Below, piece by piece: positions 11,901-23,567 of a stretch of DNA of 64,000 nucleotides. The notes under the pieces were generated by a model. The model saw only the letters and a program-made list of their open reading frames with translations. It was not told where the DNA came from and ran no database searches. Made by a program: the position numbers and the translations under genes. How positions within the stretch are numbered: the first letter of the stretch is position 1; every line of letters begins with the position of its first letter. This stretch comes from Dipylidium caninum (taxonomy: Eukaryota; Platyhelminthes; Cestoda; Cyclophyllidea; Dipylidiidae), in the NCBI GenBank assembly GCA_017562135.1, contig QEYB01001249.1:248001-312000 (forward strand), in the 5' to 3' direction.

Positions 11901-14900
11901 AGAGAAGTGGGACGACATGAGTTCCCTCGCGGTTAAGTGTGAGGCGGATTTAATTGCCGCTTTGACAAGCGAACACAGGGCGGGATGTGCAAGACGACGC
12001 AATGATGTGATGTGATGAGGATTTACTCGCCTGAGTGAAATCCGAGTGTTGTAAAAATTGACTGAGTGGCTGCCTCACGGTGGGCACAGTGAGTGCTGAT
12101 ATGGCAGGCGCTATTAGAAAGAGGAAATTTTGGGAATGGAGCGATGACCCGACCGATTTTGTTGAGTGTGAGCGAGACCACACCTTCCAACACCTGCCGA
12201 AAACATAGGACCATACCGCTTCTGTAGTCTCTATTCCTCTCGCTACCTCCTAAATTCCATTTAAGTAGTACGTTCTCGCGGTAAAGCCGCGCAATTGAGG
12301 GGCGGTTGCTGGTTTTTTACGTAAAATCCGGTTCATTTGTGGGCTGCGCAGTCGGAGTGAAGTGGAAATGAAGAAAAAAGGCATATTAGGTTAGAAGACT
12401 CGGGCATTGACTACAAAGAAGCCGCTTTTCGAGGTAAATGCGTGCAGAGTGGAAGGGATTTCTGTAAATTTATATCTTTCACACATGTCAACTCGTGGGA
12501 GAAGTGCCACTATGGTGTCCTGCCCATCCCCTTTAACGTAGTTTTTAACATTGAAGTTAAAGGAGGATTCACAGGAAGGATAAGGCGTGACGAGTTGTTG
12601 AGAGGGTTCTCGCGCCCCCACCGCCGCCTCCCCTAATGCAACATCATTGTGTTTCTCATGGCTTCATGGCTTGGGCATTTCCGTTTCGTCAGACCTGGAA
12701 ACAATAAATGTTTGCCCGTGACTAGATTCGCGTCGGAGGCAGTGTTACGCGCTATTATTACGCACTTGTCTACTAGGCTACAAAGTAGGCGGAGGAGTAT
12801 GTGTGTATTTAGCGTTTGACAAAGTCAGTAAAGCGCTATCTTTGCTGTTCTGAGGATGAGGCTGTGGGAGCAGAGGAATGTCAGTGGCACCTCCCTTGGA
12901 TGGAATAGACAAAGGGCTACGAGGTCTGTTCATACTTAAATAACGTGACAAGATGAGATCCGGTCTGGTGGACTTCCAAGACGACCGCGGACTTCAAAGC
13001 TGCCCACGGTAATCCATTACAGCGCAGGAGGGGGCTCATGACCCGTCCACGGGAAAAAATAATGTCCTTTCCCTGAAGCTCCGCGCTGATTCTACCAGAC
13101 GGAGTGTAGCGTCAGCAATGACCGCTTTTCCAAGGCTCATCCGGTGAACAGATCGCCAGTTGAGACATAGAATTGAGACGGTGTCCAAAAGGCAGTCGAG
13201 ACAAACTTCTCGATCGGTTCTTCCGGTTACCCGAGAGATGAAATTTTGTCACTTTCTGATAGACATGACACTAACTTCACTACATCGGTGATGATAGTAG
13301 ATGTCAAAACTTTTGGGTAAATTAAAATGCACGACCTGCCAGTTGTTACCGCAAAGAGTGACAAGCTTATCAGTTGGAAATTGTGTTATCTAGACAGACT
13401 TTGGATGTAACTTCTGCTCACTGAAAATTATTAAAATTACATTTACTTAGGTAGAGAAAAAGAGGACAATTAGAGAAATGAGGCATGGAGGTTGAGTGCA
13501 GACGTTGACTTCTACCACCACCACCTTAATCAATCGGCTGAATCTTGATTACCGCAAGGTTAAAGCAGACGTCTCTCGTAAGCTCTACAGCAGATAAAGT
13601 GATTGTTATTTAGATGGGGGAAAGACTTTCTGACATTTTGGCCAGACCGAGACCCAGAAAATCGGCCTAATGAAAGGCGTTTTCAGTCCTTCGCACCTCA
13701 CCGACATCTAAGGGCGACTGATGGAGTCAAGAGAAGTAAGAATAATATCAAATTATGGAGCTAAATTGTCCACTTATCCTCTATTGCGAGTAATCGGTGT
13801 CACTCGAAAAGTCCCAGGTTGTTGAGTCTACTCAACCTTTCGCGTCACCCTTAAATGATCATGTTTTGCAGAGTGGATGCTTGCGCAGCGCTGTACACTT
13901 GTGTTTCTTTTATTCCACGAGGACTGCAACCTCCCATCCTCAAACCCATCTCCTCCGAACATGGTGCAGACGAATAAATGAAATGCCTAGACAGCCTAGT
14001 CAACTGGCAAAAAGGATCGAGTGATAAGAAAAACGCATCATCCATTATAAGTGTATTTCCATCCAAAGTACGTAGAATAAATGCCCATTAACCCCCATTT
14101 GTGAAATCACAAATAAACGTATATATTTTTGTGCGTTTTCATATGGAAGCAAATTAATCAACAAATTATTTCCCGTAGAAATGATCATTAAATTTAAAGA
14201 ATTAAACCAAAAGAGTTCCAAAAAATTTGTGATAACATTTGCACAGAAATATAAACAATTGTTGAACTAAATTTGAATCCTCTTTTAAATAATATTTGGT
14301 CAAATGCCAACGATTGGATTTAAACACATTCCCTAAACGAGCTCTCTTTAAATACTCTCTTCCAACTTCTTTTTCCACGTCTTACCAATTAATTAATGTT
14401 GTCAGATATATTGTCGTATTTAGCATAAATCTTCGACAGATGACGTTCAACAGACGTTGGAGGTTGATTAAGATTGTCACTTAATTAACTGCCAATAGCA
14501 CTACAATTGGAGTACAGACTTAGGAGCATTGCACCTACTCGAGGGGCAGTTCAGGTAGTGTTATAGATGTCACTTGATGGCGAAATTAGCTGACTGTATC
14601 CTGTCAGACGCTGGATCCAACCGGGGCTTAGCACGCCTCCACTTCCGGACGTCTGTTAACGCTCAACCAGACTGGGAATATAATAACACTGGAAGCTGCG
14701 TAAATTATTCATTATCACATTCCCTATCGCTCAAGTCCATTAGACGCGGTAATGGTTAAGACCTCGGCCGAAGAGGCTACCGTAAGGTGGAAATCCTCTT
14801 TGATCCAATTCTAGCACCGTCGGCCGAGCTGAGGCCACCGCCAGTGGAAGATGGAGAAGAATTGGCTTTGTAACGTTTTATCTTTTTTTGCGGTCTGTAA

Positions 14901-15766
14901 GAAAGGCTAATGGTCTATAATTTGGGGAATATAGTTTTTTTTCGAACTACCAGTTTTCTCAGAATACCACCATCAACTACAACGAGTGTGCATTTGGAGA
15001 TGCGAAGGTAGGATGGAACGTGATACTTTAATCCGAAGGGAGTTTTTTAGAAATGAGAGAGAAAGAACAGACGATCTGCGAAAACCTTAATCAGGAGATT
15101 CACCTTTTAGTCCCGAACAAATCTTTGGGAATTCCTTTGTCTGATAGAATTTAAATGAACGAGCTCACAGGAAGGCAATCACTTCTCAACGGATTCAACA
15201 GGGTCTGAACAAAAATGATCAGAGCCTTTGTCTCGTAGGATTCACTCTGGTCCGTTTAGAGCGAAGGACGAGAAGATGGCAACGGCTCCAGCTCCCAACT
15301 TTCGAAAGGTGTCCAACCGTCGGCAAGAATCCGTGTCAAGTTGACGGTAGACACCACTTAGAGGTCGGTTGAACGAAGTCGAAGGTGTCTCGATCAGGTA
15401 GTGCGAATCCCCTTCCTCTGCCTTGTGCTAGACGGTGCATTATTAATGAGAGTTGTGGGTTTAGGACGCCATCTATCAATTTCTGCATCCTCTAGACCGC
15501 TTCAATGTCTTCTTCGTCACGATTTGGAGAGGCCAACGCACGGAGGCGAAGTAAAATGAATCTGCACGAATTAACTTCAAGTTGACAGCTTGTCGGAATG
15601 ATTGAAAAAAGGAATTTGTTTGACAGGGGAAAATACTACCCAAGATTATGGGTTGGGTTGAAAGAGGATGAAGGGGTTAACCGACGTCCTGAAACATACA
15701 ACATAACGCACTTGTCAGACACCAGTAAAAAGTGTTCCGCACGGATATGAACACAACAATTCAATC
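8913..15766. other. Spacer between the 3.7-kb inverted arms
   Basis: This is single-copy DNA relative to the rest of the window. It includes a (GA)n run at 11229-11252 and one candidate minus-strand exon at 10597-10832, listed separately. The other open frames are short and have no recognisable motifs. I see no transposase or reverse transcriptase signature and no repeats at the spacer ends that would explain the inversion. Confidence 0.5.
10597..10832 (-). CDS. Candidate isolated exon, function unknown
   Basis: On the minus strand a 236-base open segment is bounded by an acceptor (ctttcag) and a donor (gtgaggtg). It starts in phase 1 and ends in phase 0, encoding about 78 residues. The central part, around STTIVLVAPPSGSYVMHLVV and FLEVKLLTDAGEKK, has the alternating hydrophobic pattern of a folded beta-rich segment rather than low-complexity noise. 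I found no matching neighbour exon on either side and do not recognise the family. It could be one exon of a widely spaced gene, a relic or a chance frame. Confidence 0.25.
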
Positions 15767-16635
15767 AGTTATGGTTGGAAGAAGAAGACCAGAACTCTAC
15801 GGAATATTCAACACATTCATTAGACTGGAAAGGCAGTGTTTTCTCCTCCTCAACGTTGGTTGACATCGCGATACACACATTCGAGGCAACTTTCTGTCGG
15901 GAGTGGGGCGAAGCAGCGTCGGAGGTGTTTAAAGAGGGCATTAACGAGTGCGGACTGTTTGATTCGCCTGAGTGGAGAATGTGGCTGGGCTGAGATAGAG
16001 AAAAAGAGCCTCCGGGGCGGGGAGTGGGTGGTGCGGGAGGGGAAGAGGGCGGCGAGGGGACAAAGTTGAGATGGGAAGTCGTGACAACAAGAGGCAGCCT
16101 CATTGATGGTGGGGAAGAGGTGGAGAGAGACGCTGAGCAGGTGTAAGCAGGTTGAGCAGATTGAGCAGGTTGGCACCTCAGGCAGTGTGTCGAGACAATG
16201 TGGACTCGGAAAGCCGAACTGAGGCCACCTGAATGCCAAACTCCCGTCCACCATCTCCCACGAAGGGCCTGCAATCGGGAGTTGGAGTTGGAGTTATTGG
16301 ATTTGGAGTTGGATGAGTGCAGGTGGCGTGACACTTGACATGGCCACGAGGAAGGAGGGATGGCTGAAACGGAGGCATTGTCGAGACAACGAATTTACAC
16401 GAAAGACAAGAGACGAGAGAGGAGAGACGAGAAGAGGGAAATGCGAGCAAGTTGGACGAGAGGGTGGAGAGAGAAAAGCAGGAAGGCAGGAAGGCAGGAA
16501 GGCAGGAAGGAGGAGGGGAAGGAGGGGAGGTCTGAAAAGTGGGTAGATGGTTGGAGAGATTGAGTAATTGGGTAATTGGGGTGGTTGAGGAGGCGAGGTG
16601 TTTGGAGATTTGATTAGGACGACGGACGGACGGAG

Positions 16636-16677
16636 CGGAGGCGGAGGCGGAGGCGGAGGCGGAGGCGGAGGCGGAGG
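16636..16677. repeat. (GGAGGC)n hexamer microsatellite
   Basis: About seven GGAGGC units sit in the right arm where the left arm carries the TTC/TCC/CGT tract. It is an arm-specific repeat expansion. Confidence 0.95.
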
Positions 16678-16872
16678 ATGTAGAGGTGTGCGACATGGTC
16701 TGAAGGTGTGTAGTGAGGCGAGGACAGCTGACTAGTGGACAGGTTCGTCCTTTCAGCTAATGTGGACCACGGCGGCCCCGGCAGTGTTGGACCGCATTGC
16801 ATGAAATGTTCTTCATTCAAGGTTGTGCACCACCTTCTTGCCTTGTAATCTCCTGCCCTCCACGCACACACC

Positions 16873-16914
16873 GGACAATGTCGGCGGACAATGTCGGCGG
16901 ACAATGTCGGCGGA
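16873..16914. repeat. 13-base tandem triplication (ggacaatgtcggc)
   Basis: Three exact copies of a 13-base unit lie in the right arm. The left arm has one diverged copy near 7748-7768 (ccgccgacattggccgg). The triplication therefore happened after the arms separated. Confidence 0.9.
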
Positions 16915-18368
16915 GGGCGCGTGAGTGCAGCCGGTGAAGTCGAGTGGTGCAGCCCAATTCGAGAGAAGTTGGTGTCAATGACACAACTCGAGGACCGACT
17001 TCTCCCAAGCCACCTTTCGATCCCTCTGACACTCAAACTCTCTCTCTCCTCTCTCTCTGCCTCTGTCTGCATGTCTGTCTGGCTGTCTCTCCCCTCTCCC
17101 TCTCCCCTCTCTCCATCCCCTCCTCCCTCTCTCCTCCCCTCTCCCTTCCTCTCAAAGGCAACACACAGAACCACTCATCTGGTCGCATGCCTTGCTGCGA
17201 TCCACACTGTGCCACACCCGTTTTCCCATCCCACCGGAGGGAGGAACCGAGCCTCGGGAGGCTCGACTCCACCCTGCCCACGTTGGCACTCTGCCTCCAG
17301 GTGGTGGAAGTGCCCCGCGTCGTGACAACGCGACACCGCCTCCAACCTGATCAATTGCACCTCTCAACACGTCGCACTGTTGCTTTTGACCGATGAATGG
17401 GCAGACGGTCGGCGCTCACATGTGCTCGCCCGAACCGCCTCCCACTTGGGCAGTGGAGGCGTTCTGAGACATCGGCTGCAGTGGACTCATAGACTGGTGT
17501 TGCCCCTGAGCCTCCTCCGACTTAGTCAATTGGTGGGGGGATGGTTTGTTGTGGCAGGATCCTCCTCATTGTGGCATCCTCTTTTCCCCTCCCTCACTGC
17601 TCGACATTCCCTCTTCCTGCCTCATTCTTCTCAGCCAATGCGACTCAGCCCGACGGGCTCTCCGAGTCCCCTCACTCTCCTCGCGCCTTCTCGCCGCTTT
17701 CGAATGCAGCTGGAGGCCTTCACACCCACTCACATGCAAGTTCCACTTCAACAACCGACTTCTCAACCCACCCCTCATCTTGAAATATCAACACCCTCGA
17801 CGTTCTACTTCATCTGTGCGCTGAATGATTAGACGAGCAGGGGCCAGACGCCGTTCCTGGGCTAATCGCCCTCAGTGTCGCCTTCTCTCTTCTCTCGAGG
17901 ACACCTCGTCTCTCCACCCACTTCCTCGAAACAACGTCTCCAAGCTTCCACCCAGTCCACGCCCACGCCCCACCACCCCCACGCCCCACGCCCCACGCCC
18001 CACGCCCCCACCCTCACCCCCACTCCACTCCCCACGCCTCCTCCCTCTTGAGCCTCTTCACCCCCCTTTCCCCTCTTTCCCTTCAAACCCGCCTTTCAGA
18101 AGAACTAAGGTTGTGGCAGATAGCGCACGGACGTAGAGAAGTGGCAACATCGTGTCCACATGTACTGCCAGTCTCCACCTCACCACCGGTGTCAGAGGAG
18201 AGCATGTCAAAGGCGTGGACAAAGTAGTTCGTCTGTTAACACCAACCCTCCCGGTGTTGGTGGTGGTGGTGGTGTTGACCGTGGCGGGGAGGGTTGGGAC
18301 GAAGGCCACGACCACTTGTGGAAGAATTTTAAAGGAAGGCGACTTTAAAAAACACATGTGTATGACCA

Positions 18369-19479
18369 TTACAGAACGTTTTGTCTGTGGTGTTTATTTT
18401 CACTCTGCATATTTCCGGTTGAGGCATTCCTCTCCACATGTAAGGCCGCCTCCGTCGTCACCAGCGACTGCAAATTCTCCTCCAGCTTCTCCAGCTTTCT
18501 CCGGCTTCTCCGGCTTCTCCGGCTTCTCCGGCTTCTCCGGCTTCTCCCGCCTCTCCAACCAAAAGACCACGTAGAGGAATTCAATCACCTCGGCAATTAT
18601 GGCCGCGGTGAGACCGATGAAGATGGAACAGAGACCGCCGACCCGAGAGATGAGGATGTAGAAGTCGAAGATGAGACGCTCCTCCTTGTACGTGGTGTCG
18701 TAGGAGGTGCGCACCAGGCTGATGTACGTGTAGGACGCTTGATTCTCGAAGTCCTTCACACTCACATTGGATGTGGAAGCGTACTTGGTGGTATGGTTGA
18801 AGTCCAAGTTGATGACATTTTTGAGATATTGAACAAGTCGTTTGCGCTCCAGCGGGTCATCGTAGTTGTTGAGGAGGCGTTCAACACGTTTTAAATTTAT
18901 CCGTAAAATGGTGCAACTTCTCCGGTATGGGCTCCCACGACGCAATACTGGCACTGATGGGGTAGGTGTAGAAGGAGCAGCGTGGAATGCAAATACGATC
19001 TCGGATGGCCGATTCTTTGACATACTTTAGGTTGTGTAGGAGATTGGTGGTGCAGTTGAGGCGTTTGACAATCGCCTCGAGAACACTGTGGTCGTGGGCA
19101 TCCCGTGGCAGGGCTGAACAATAGGGGATTTTGGTATTCACGAGTTGGGGGTCTATGGACCGGGGCCACTCGGAGTTGAGACAGCCGCATTGGTTGATGG
19201 AGATGTTCTGCAGGAAACTGTCCAGACACTGGGGCATACGGTAGGAGTACTCTCGTCCCATGTCCGTAATCGGCGGCGGATCGTCCAGACAGGGCGCTGT
19301 CGGGGTGCGTAGACGAACCCACCTCTCGGTGTGGAAGGAGAGTTCATTCATCCTACCCGGTTGCATGTTAATCCCGTGTTTATCAATCTCCGGATAGGTG
19401 CCACTTTGATGCACCACAAGTTTCACGCCTTCACCGCGGGAAAATGTGTCCATCACGAAATTCTTCCTACTTTCATCTA
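18369..19479 (-). pseudogene. Truncated, frameshifted DEG/ENaC channel copy
   Basis: This is a copy of codons 236-595 of the channel at 4530-6317, in the opposite orientation. It lacks TM1 and the N-terminal 235 residues and has no start codon at the equivalent place. Through the cysteine-rich domain the protein matches the left gene residue for residue. One extra T (plus strand, about 18889-18892) then breaks the frame after HHFTDKFK. A second frame change lies inside the expanded KPE repeat near 18495. That tail has about five to six KPE units against three to four on the left. It cannot encode a working channel. If transcribed from this strand, the RNA would be sense to the channel; if read through from the left gene, antisense. 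Confidence 0.88.
18486..18547 (-). repeat. 9-base repeat encoding Lys-Pro-Glu, expanded copy
   Basis: Tandem cggcttctc units (plus strand) encode the KPE repeat of the channel tail. The intact gene has a shorter array at about 6167-6202. The expansion, plus one extra base, shifts the frame of the tail. Confidence 0.85.
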
Positions 19480-19589
19480 ATTCATGTTTGAGGTCTAAGT
19501 TAATGGCCTTTGTGAGACACTGAACATTTTATTTGTTGAGGACTCGTTCAACATATCTCTGATGATGTCGCAGAGCTTTCGGCGCTACT
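19480..19589 (-). pseudogene. Short diverged relic of a second DEG/ENaC channel copy
   Basis: Read on the minus strand, the DNA just outside the right arm gives PKALRHHQRYVERVLNK, a stop, then NVQCLTKAINLDLKHE. The intact channel has PEKLHHFTDKFKRVERLLNN and, further on, RLVQYLKNVINLDFNH (about residues 424-470). At base level, gttgaacg..tcctcaacaa and the block ending tcaaacat match the left gene with scattered differences, and about 25 bases are deleted between them. It therefore looks like an older paralogous fragment, much more diverged than the neighbouring copy. It is joined directly to sequence equivalent to codon 236, so this junction is not colinear with a normal gene. Confidence 0.55.
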
Positions 19590-22545
19590 TCCGCCTTGCC
19601 TCGTTAGTTTGGAAAAGAAAAAGGGTTTTCTAGATAGTAACTGCAAAATTTTTGTAATTTCTGGACTTATGTGCTCGGGTGGAACTTTTCTCCTCTTACC
19701 TATTTGACTTTATCTTCGCGAAAATCATCAAATTTTTCCACCTTTAATGACACTTCTCTTCTCCCTTTTCTGTTCTCTCTTAATTTGCCTAATTAATCAC
19801 ATGACCAGTCTTGGATTGTCATGCGAAAGACGAGTTTATTTGCCATTCTCCTCTCTCATAATGCCACTTTCAGCAGATGATATCATTACGACTCGTCGAT
19901 TTGCCTCGAAGTCTGCCTTGGACGCTGGTGGACGAGGCGGGGGTGGAGGCCGTGGTGAAGGCGGAGGTGGATAGACATTTCACATGAAGCTCATTACTTC
20001 AACCTAGCGCTTCGATTATCACTTTAAAAAATGTTATTTCACTGCTACGTAAGTCTTATTCCTGATTCTTTCAGTTTTGTTTTTTGATCGCACGCACCGC
20101 AGCCACCATGGAAGTTGGTTGGATTGACGGCACAGCGCCGGTGTCGGTGGTTGAGAACGTACCAATTTTTATTCATTATCGTCTTGTCGGTGCTTGGGAA
20201 GAGTCTCCGTGGGTGCCGCCACCAATTGGCTAATCTTGAGGGGTTAATTTACAACTGATTCTTGAGGAAGTTCAATGCCGAGGACAGCTTTACTCCATTT
20301 CACAAGCTCACAATCATGGGACTTGGGTTCCGCAGAAAAAACAGTCAAAGGTAAGAGAATTGGCGATTTTGATGTGTATATTACGAATTTAACTTCATGT
20401 TGCGAGAAATTAGTGCATTAAGGAAGAGAAAATTTTGAAAATTGAAGTTGTCTTCACGCGGTTGCGTTAAGTGGAAGGCTGAAATTATCAGATGGACTTT
20501 CTTGTAAGAGTTGGGAGAGAGATTTTTGTGGTTTATTAGTCCCAGAGTCACTCCACCACCTTCCGACAACTCGGTGGATCTACACCGCCGCGTTCACAGT
20601 ACTACGAAGACTTGGAGACGCGGCTTGGTTCATAGAGACCTTCATTCACAGGCTGATTGTTTTGACATAGCAGTTGACAATACACTTCGTGGTAATAGAG
20701 AGTCGTGAGTCGAGGAGGAGGGCTGGTGGCGGGGAGCGGAATCCATGACTTACAGACAAAGTGATTACCGCATTGCGAACTTTGAGGCGAGTGAAGATTA
20801 GCCTCGACAATGTCGCATCATCCAGTGTATGCAGCAAATTTGTTTTAGGAAAAGGTATCCACCTCTTTTTGATATATAAATCTTGCTAAAAAAACATTAT
20901 TACGAACAAATAAAAATACTTGGCGAATTTTTGGAGAGTTGAACCCACGATAGACGCCAGTTGTAATGCCGCGTTTTTTTATCTGGCGGAATACTACTTG
21001 CTTACTATTTAAGTAGTTTCAGCCGCTCCGTACAGTTAATGTGATTGGGAAAATGGGGTAGACAAACTCCCTGCGGTATTATTAGTTGGTGGCTTCCTTT
21101 AGGTGATTGATGTGCGTACTTTGCTAAATTCCGGCAGGTTATGTATTTTCATCGCCTCATTGGAGCTGCACCGGGTGGTTAGGAAAATTCACCTGACACC
21201 CGGACAATCCTGACATCTTATTTCCATCAGTGATCCCTCAATGACGACGAAAAGTTGTTAACTGTAGTGCATAAAACTGGATAATTCAATCGTTAGCGTA
21301 ATCACCTACATTTCTGTCCTTTTGGCAAAAAATTGTTTCCCTTTTGGAGCAGACTTCCTCCCGAAAAGGGCTCATTAAAAGTGCTAAGGCAACGATTCAA
21401 GCGTCTGTCCGGGAGGCCGATCAAGGCAGCTCTCTAACATGAAGTGCGCCCTCTTTCAGTACTGCCCCCAACGGATCGTGGCACTACATTCACTTCGGAT
21501 ACACAACACGTAGAATTTGAAAATTGTCACTCTCTCTCGGCTACGTTTGATTCATTTTCTCATTCTGGTGAATTAGTTCGATTCCACCCAGTATAATTTT
21601 TAATCAGTCCTCCAACCGCAACACTACCAACAGTAGTAAGAACGGATTTGAACAGATCTATCGAGGGTTCCGTACTTCTAACTTGAAATGCCATTGGCCA
21701 ACCAATTTATGCCCCATTAACTCATTAATTATTTCTAAGGCTGCAGAGTACCGAGTCCTCCACCGAGGTGACACCAAGATCTACTGGTAGGAAGTACAAT
21801 ATTTACTAATAACGTTCAACACGGCGTCAAGATGGAGGTATAAATGCCTCATTATGGAAAGAGAAGAGCCCAGTAAACTTAAATCTCCGTTTAAACTACG
21901 TCTAGGCGTTTCACAAGAATTCCAAAGAAGCCTTGGGTTGGACGAGGTCTGCACGAAGCCGATTGGTATCCCGAAGTACCGACTGGCGGCGTGTGAGGCT
22001 CAGAAGGGACTCACGTTTAAGCTGTCTACACATGCGACGAGGAGGGGCTGGTAGATGTGTCTCGCGTCACTCTGACGTGTTCAAGAGTGCGAATCATCCG
22101 CTTTTTTCAAGGTCCTGAACTACTGTCTCGGGACGCATTTACAAGAACGCCGCTTCGTTTTTGTGTCTCGACGACGATGAAGACGACGAAGACTAAGACG
22201 AAGACGAATACCACTACTGCTTTGACTGATTTGGCACCACTCGTCTCTTACACTGAGTAGTTGGAGATTGTGGAGCTTACACGAAGAATTGGCGAAGTTT
22301 AAGCATTTCAACAATGTCTCTGAAGAATAAAATTACAGAGTATGAGCTCCACCGCAAAGGACAACTTTTTCTTAAAGTCATTAAACTTTAGTAAGTAATA
22401 AAATTTCCACTATTATGAATGATTCCTTGTAAGTGTGAAAGACATTTGTATATCGTATTCTCAAAAATGATTTCCTCTTGTGCTGTGAAAAATGGAACCC
22501 GTGCTTGTTTGATATAGTATTTTTCGAATTTTTAACCGTCCTTCG
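19590..22545. other. Intergenic region between the two inverted-repeat systems
   Basis: No gene is recognised apart from a 41-codon small open frame at 20108-20233, listed separately. The other open frames are short and lack splice-consistent partners. A tRNA B-box-like string near 21577 (agttcgattcc) has no matching A box or cloverleaf. Confidence 0.45.
20108..20233 (+). CDS. Small ORF (41 aa) with an ideal start context
   Basis: The frame begins at gcagccaccATGG, a textbook metazoan translation-start context. It encodes 41 residues beginning MEVGWIDGTAPVSVVENV and ending in WVPPPIG, then a TAA stop. It has no signal peptide and no recognised motif. It may be a genuine small protein, a first coding exon whose frame happens to run into the intron, or chance. 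No nearby exon completes it in an obvious way. Confidence 0.25.
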   Translation: MEVGWIDGTAPVSVVENVPIFIHYRLVGAWEESPWVPPPIG

Positions 22546-22703
22546 AATAATTTTGAAAGGAGAAATACCAAGTGATAAGAGGAGGGTTATGAGTCCGGGG
22601 AAAAATATTTTGCATGCGACCGTATTTCCCAACCTAATCTTCCCATCTTGACGAGTTCTCAGTGCAGCCTGCGGCCTGGTATTGTCTTCATGCACTATGC
22701 TGT

Positions 22704-22946
22704 CTTTCCTTCCTTCCTTCCTTCCTTCCTTCCTTCCTTCCTCCCCTTCTTGCATTTTTTCCTTTCTTCCTCCCTCCCATCCTTCCTTCCCTCCTTCCTC
22801 CCCTCCTTCCTTCCCTCTTCCCTCATTCCTTCCTTCCTTCTTTCCTTCTTTCCTTCCTTCCTCCCCTTCTTTCTCCCTTCCCTCCTTGCCTTCCTTCCTT
22901 CTTCCCTTCTTTCTTTCTTTCTTCCTTCCTTCCTTCCTTCCTTCCT
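22704..22946. repeat. TTCC-rich microsatellite
   Basis: About 240 bases consist almost only of TTCC, TTCCC and CTCC units. They are mirrored as GGAA in the opposite arm at 25131-25416. The open frames here (Ser/Phe/Pro repeats) are artefacts of the repeat. Confidence 0.95.
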
Positions 22947-23004
22947 CTTAAACATCTCCCGCCTCTCCACTTCCACTGCTCTCTCTCTACTTCATCCCAT
23001 CACT

Positions 23005-23567
23005 GACAACATTCCGCCCAGTTCAGCTGCTCGTCCGGTTTCAAATGCTCACAATGTGTTCGTCCCCGAATGCTCCACCATACACACCACCACAGTCTCT
23101 TATTCACACTCAACATTTGTCTCAGAGGTAGAGGTGAAAGGGCTCCATTTTGCGCCTTCACAAAATCACCTTCTCCTTACGACCTCTTCGTGATTAATCC
23201 ACTTTGCATCGCCGTCGCCCGTTACAATGGGATTTGAGAAGGCGTCGACTTTGTTGCGCACAGGCAGAGATGTGTCTGCGACGACTGGATCATCCACATT
23301 CATCCACATTCATCCACATTCATGTACATTCACCTGCCTTCATCCATGTGGCATCCATCTCGAGTGTTCCCACACCATCCCCATCCTCCGAATACGGTCC
23401 GACATGGTTTGCTGAGGCGAATCGCGTCTCGTTGTGATCTGCGATGCTGTCAGCAGAGGACCGTGCTCCCACTGGGTCGCAACAACATCGTGGTAGATCA
23501 AAGAGGGTCGTCCAGAATGCGGTTTATCCGAAAGGTTGAAATCACCTGTTTCACAGTTGTCTAACCA
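23005..23567 (-). mobile_element. Decayed mariner-family transposase fragment (left arm)
   Basis: On the minus strand the frame reads WLDNCETGDFNLSDKPHSGR, then a helix-turn-helix-like block containing TASQITTRRDSPQQTMSDRI, then MGMVWEHSRWMPHG. This is the pattern of the mariner N-terminal DNA-binding domain. Further on is IVTGDGDAKWIN, corresponding to the first catalytic-Asp region (IVTGDEKW in the family) with two extra residues. Then comes a VWW-type block before the TTCC tract. Stops and frame changes separate these blocks, and the second half of the catalytic domain is missing. It encodes no functional transposase. No terminal inverted repeats or TA duplication could be defined. Confidence 0.72.

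Larger units (their letters stand above)
15767..19479 (-). repeat. Right arm of 3.7-kb inverted duplication
   Basis: This arm is the reverse complement of 5236-8912, slightly longer (3713 versus 3677 bases). The extra length comes from a longer KPE-coding repeat and other tandem changes. Matching ends at 19479 in the sequence tttcatcta and at about 15767. Aligned by eye, the channel-derived part (about 18560-19479) is nearly identical to the left gene. The remaining 2.8 kb shows many substitutions and indels. Confidence 0.93.
22546..23567 (+). repeat. Left arm of 1.0-kb inverted repeat
   Basis: This arm matches the reverse complement of 24540-25574. The inner edge is sharp, after ctaacca at 23567. 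The outer edge fades over about 20 bases near 22526-22546. It holds a TTCC-rich tract and a mariner transposase relic on the minus strand. It also carries an expanded run of catccacatt units (about 23290-23323) that the other arm lacks. Confidence 0.92.

Noticed and set aside
16873..16914. Three direct 13-base repeats as a possible CRISPR-like array
   Set aside because: The units are contiguous with no spacers, in a eukaryotic context; this is a simple tandem triplication.
21570..21590. tRNA-like B box (agttcgattcc)
   Set aside because: No A box at the right spacing, no acceptor-stem pairing and no anticodon loop could be drawn.
22648..23193. Long Ser/Phe/Pro-rich open frames on both strands of the TTCC tract (also 25072-25577)
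   Set aside because: They are translations of a tetranucleotide microsatellite and stay open in several frames; no real protein is implied.
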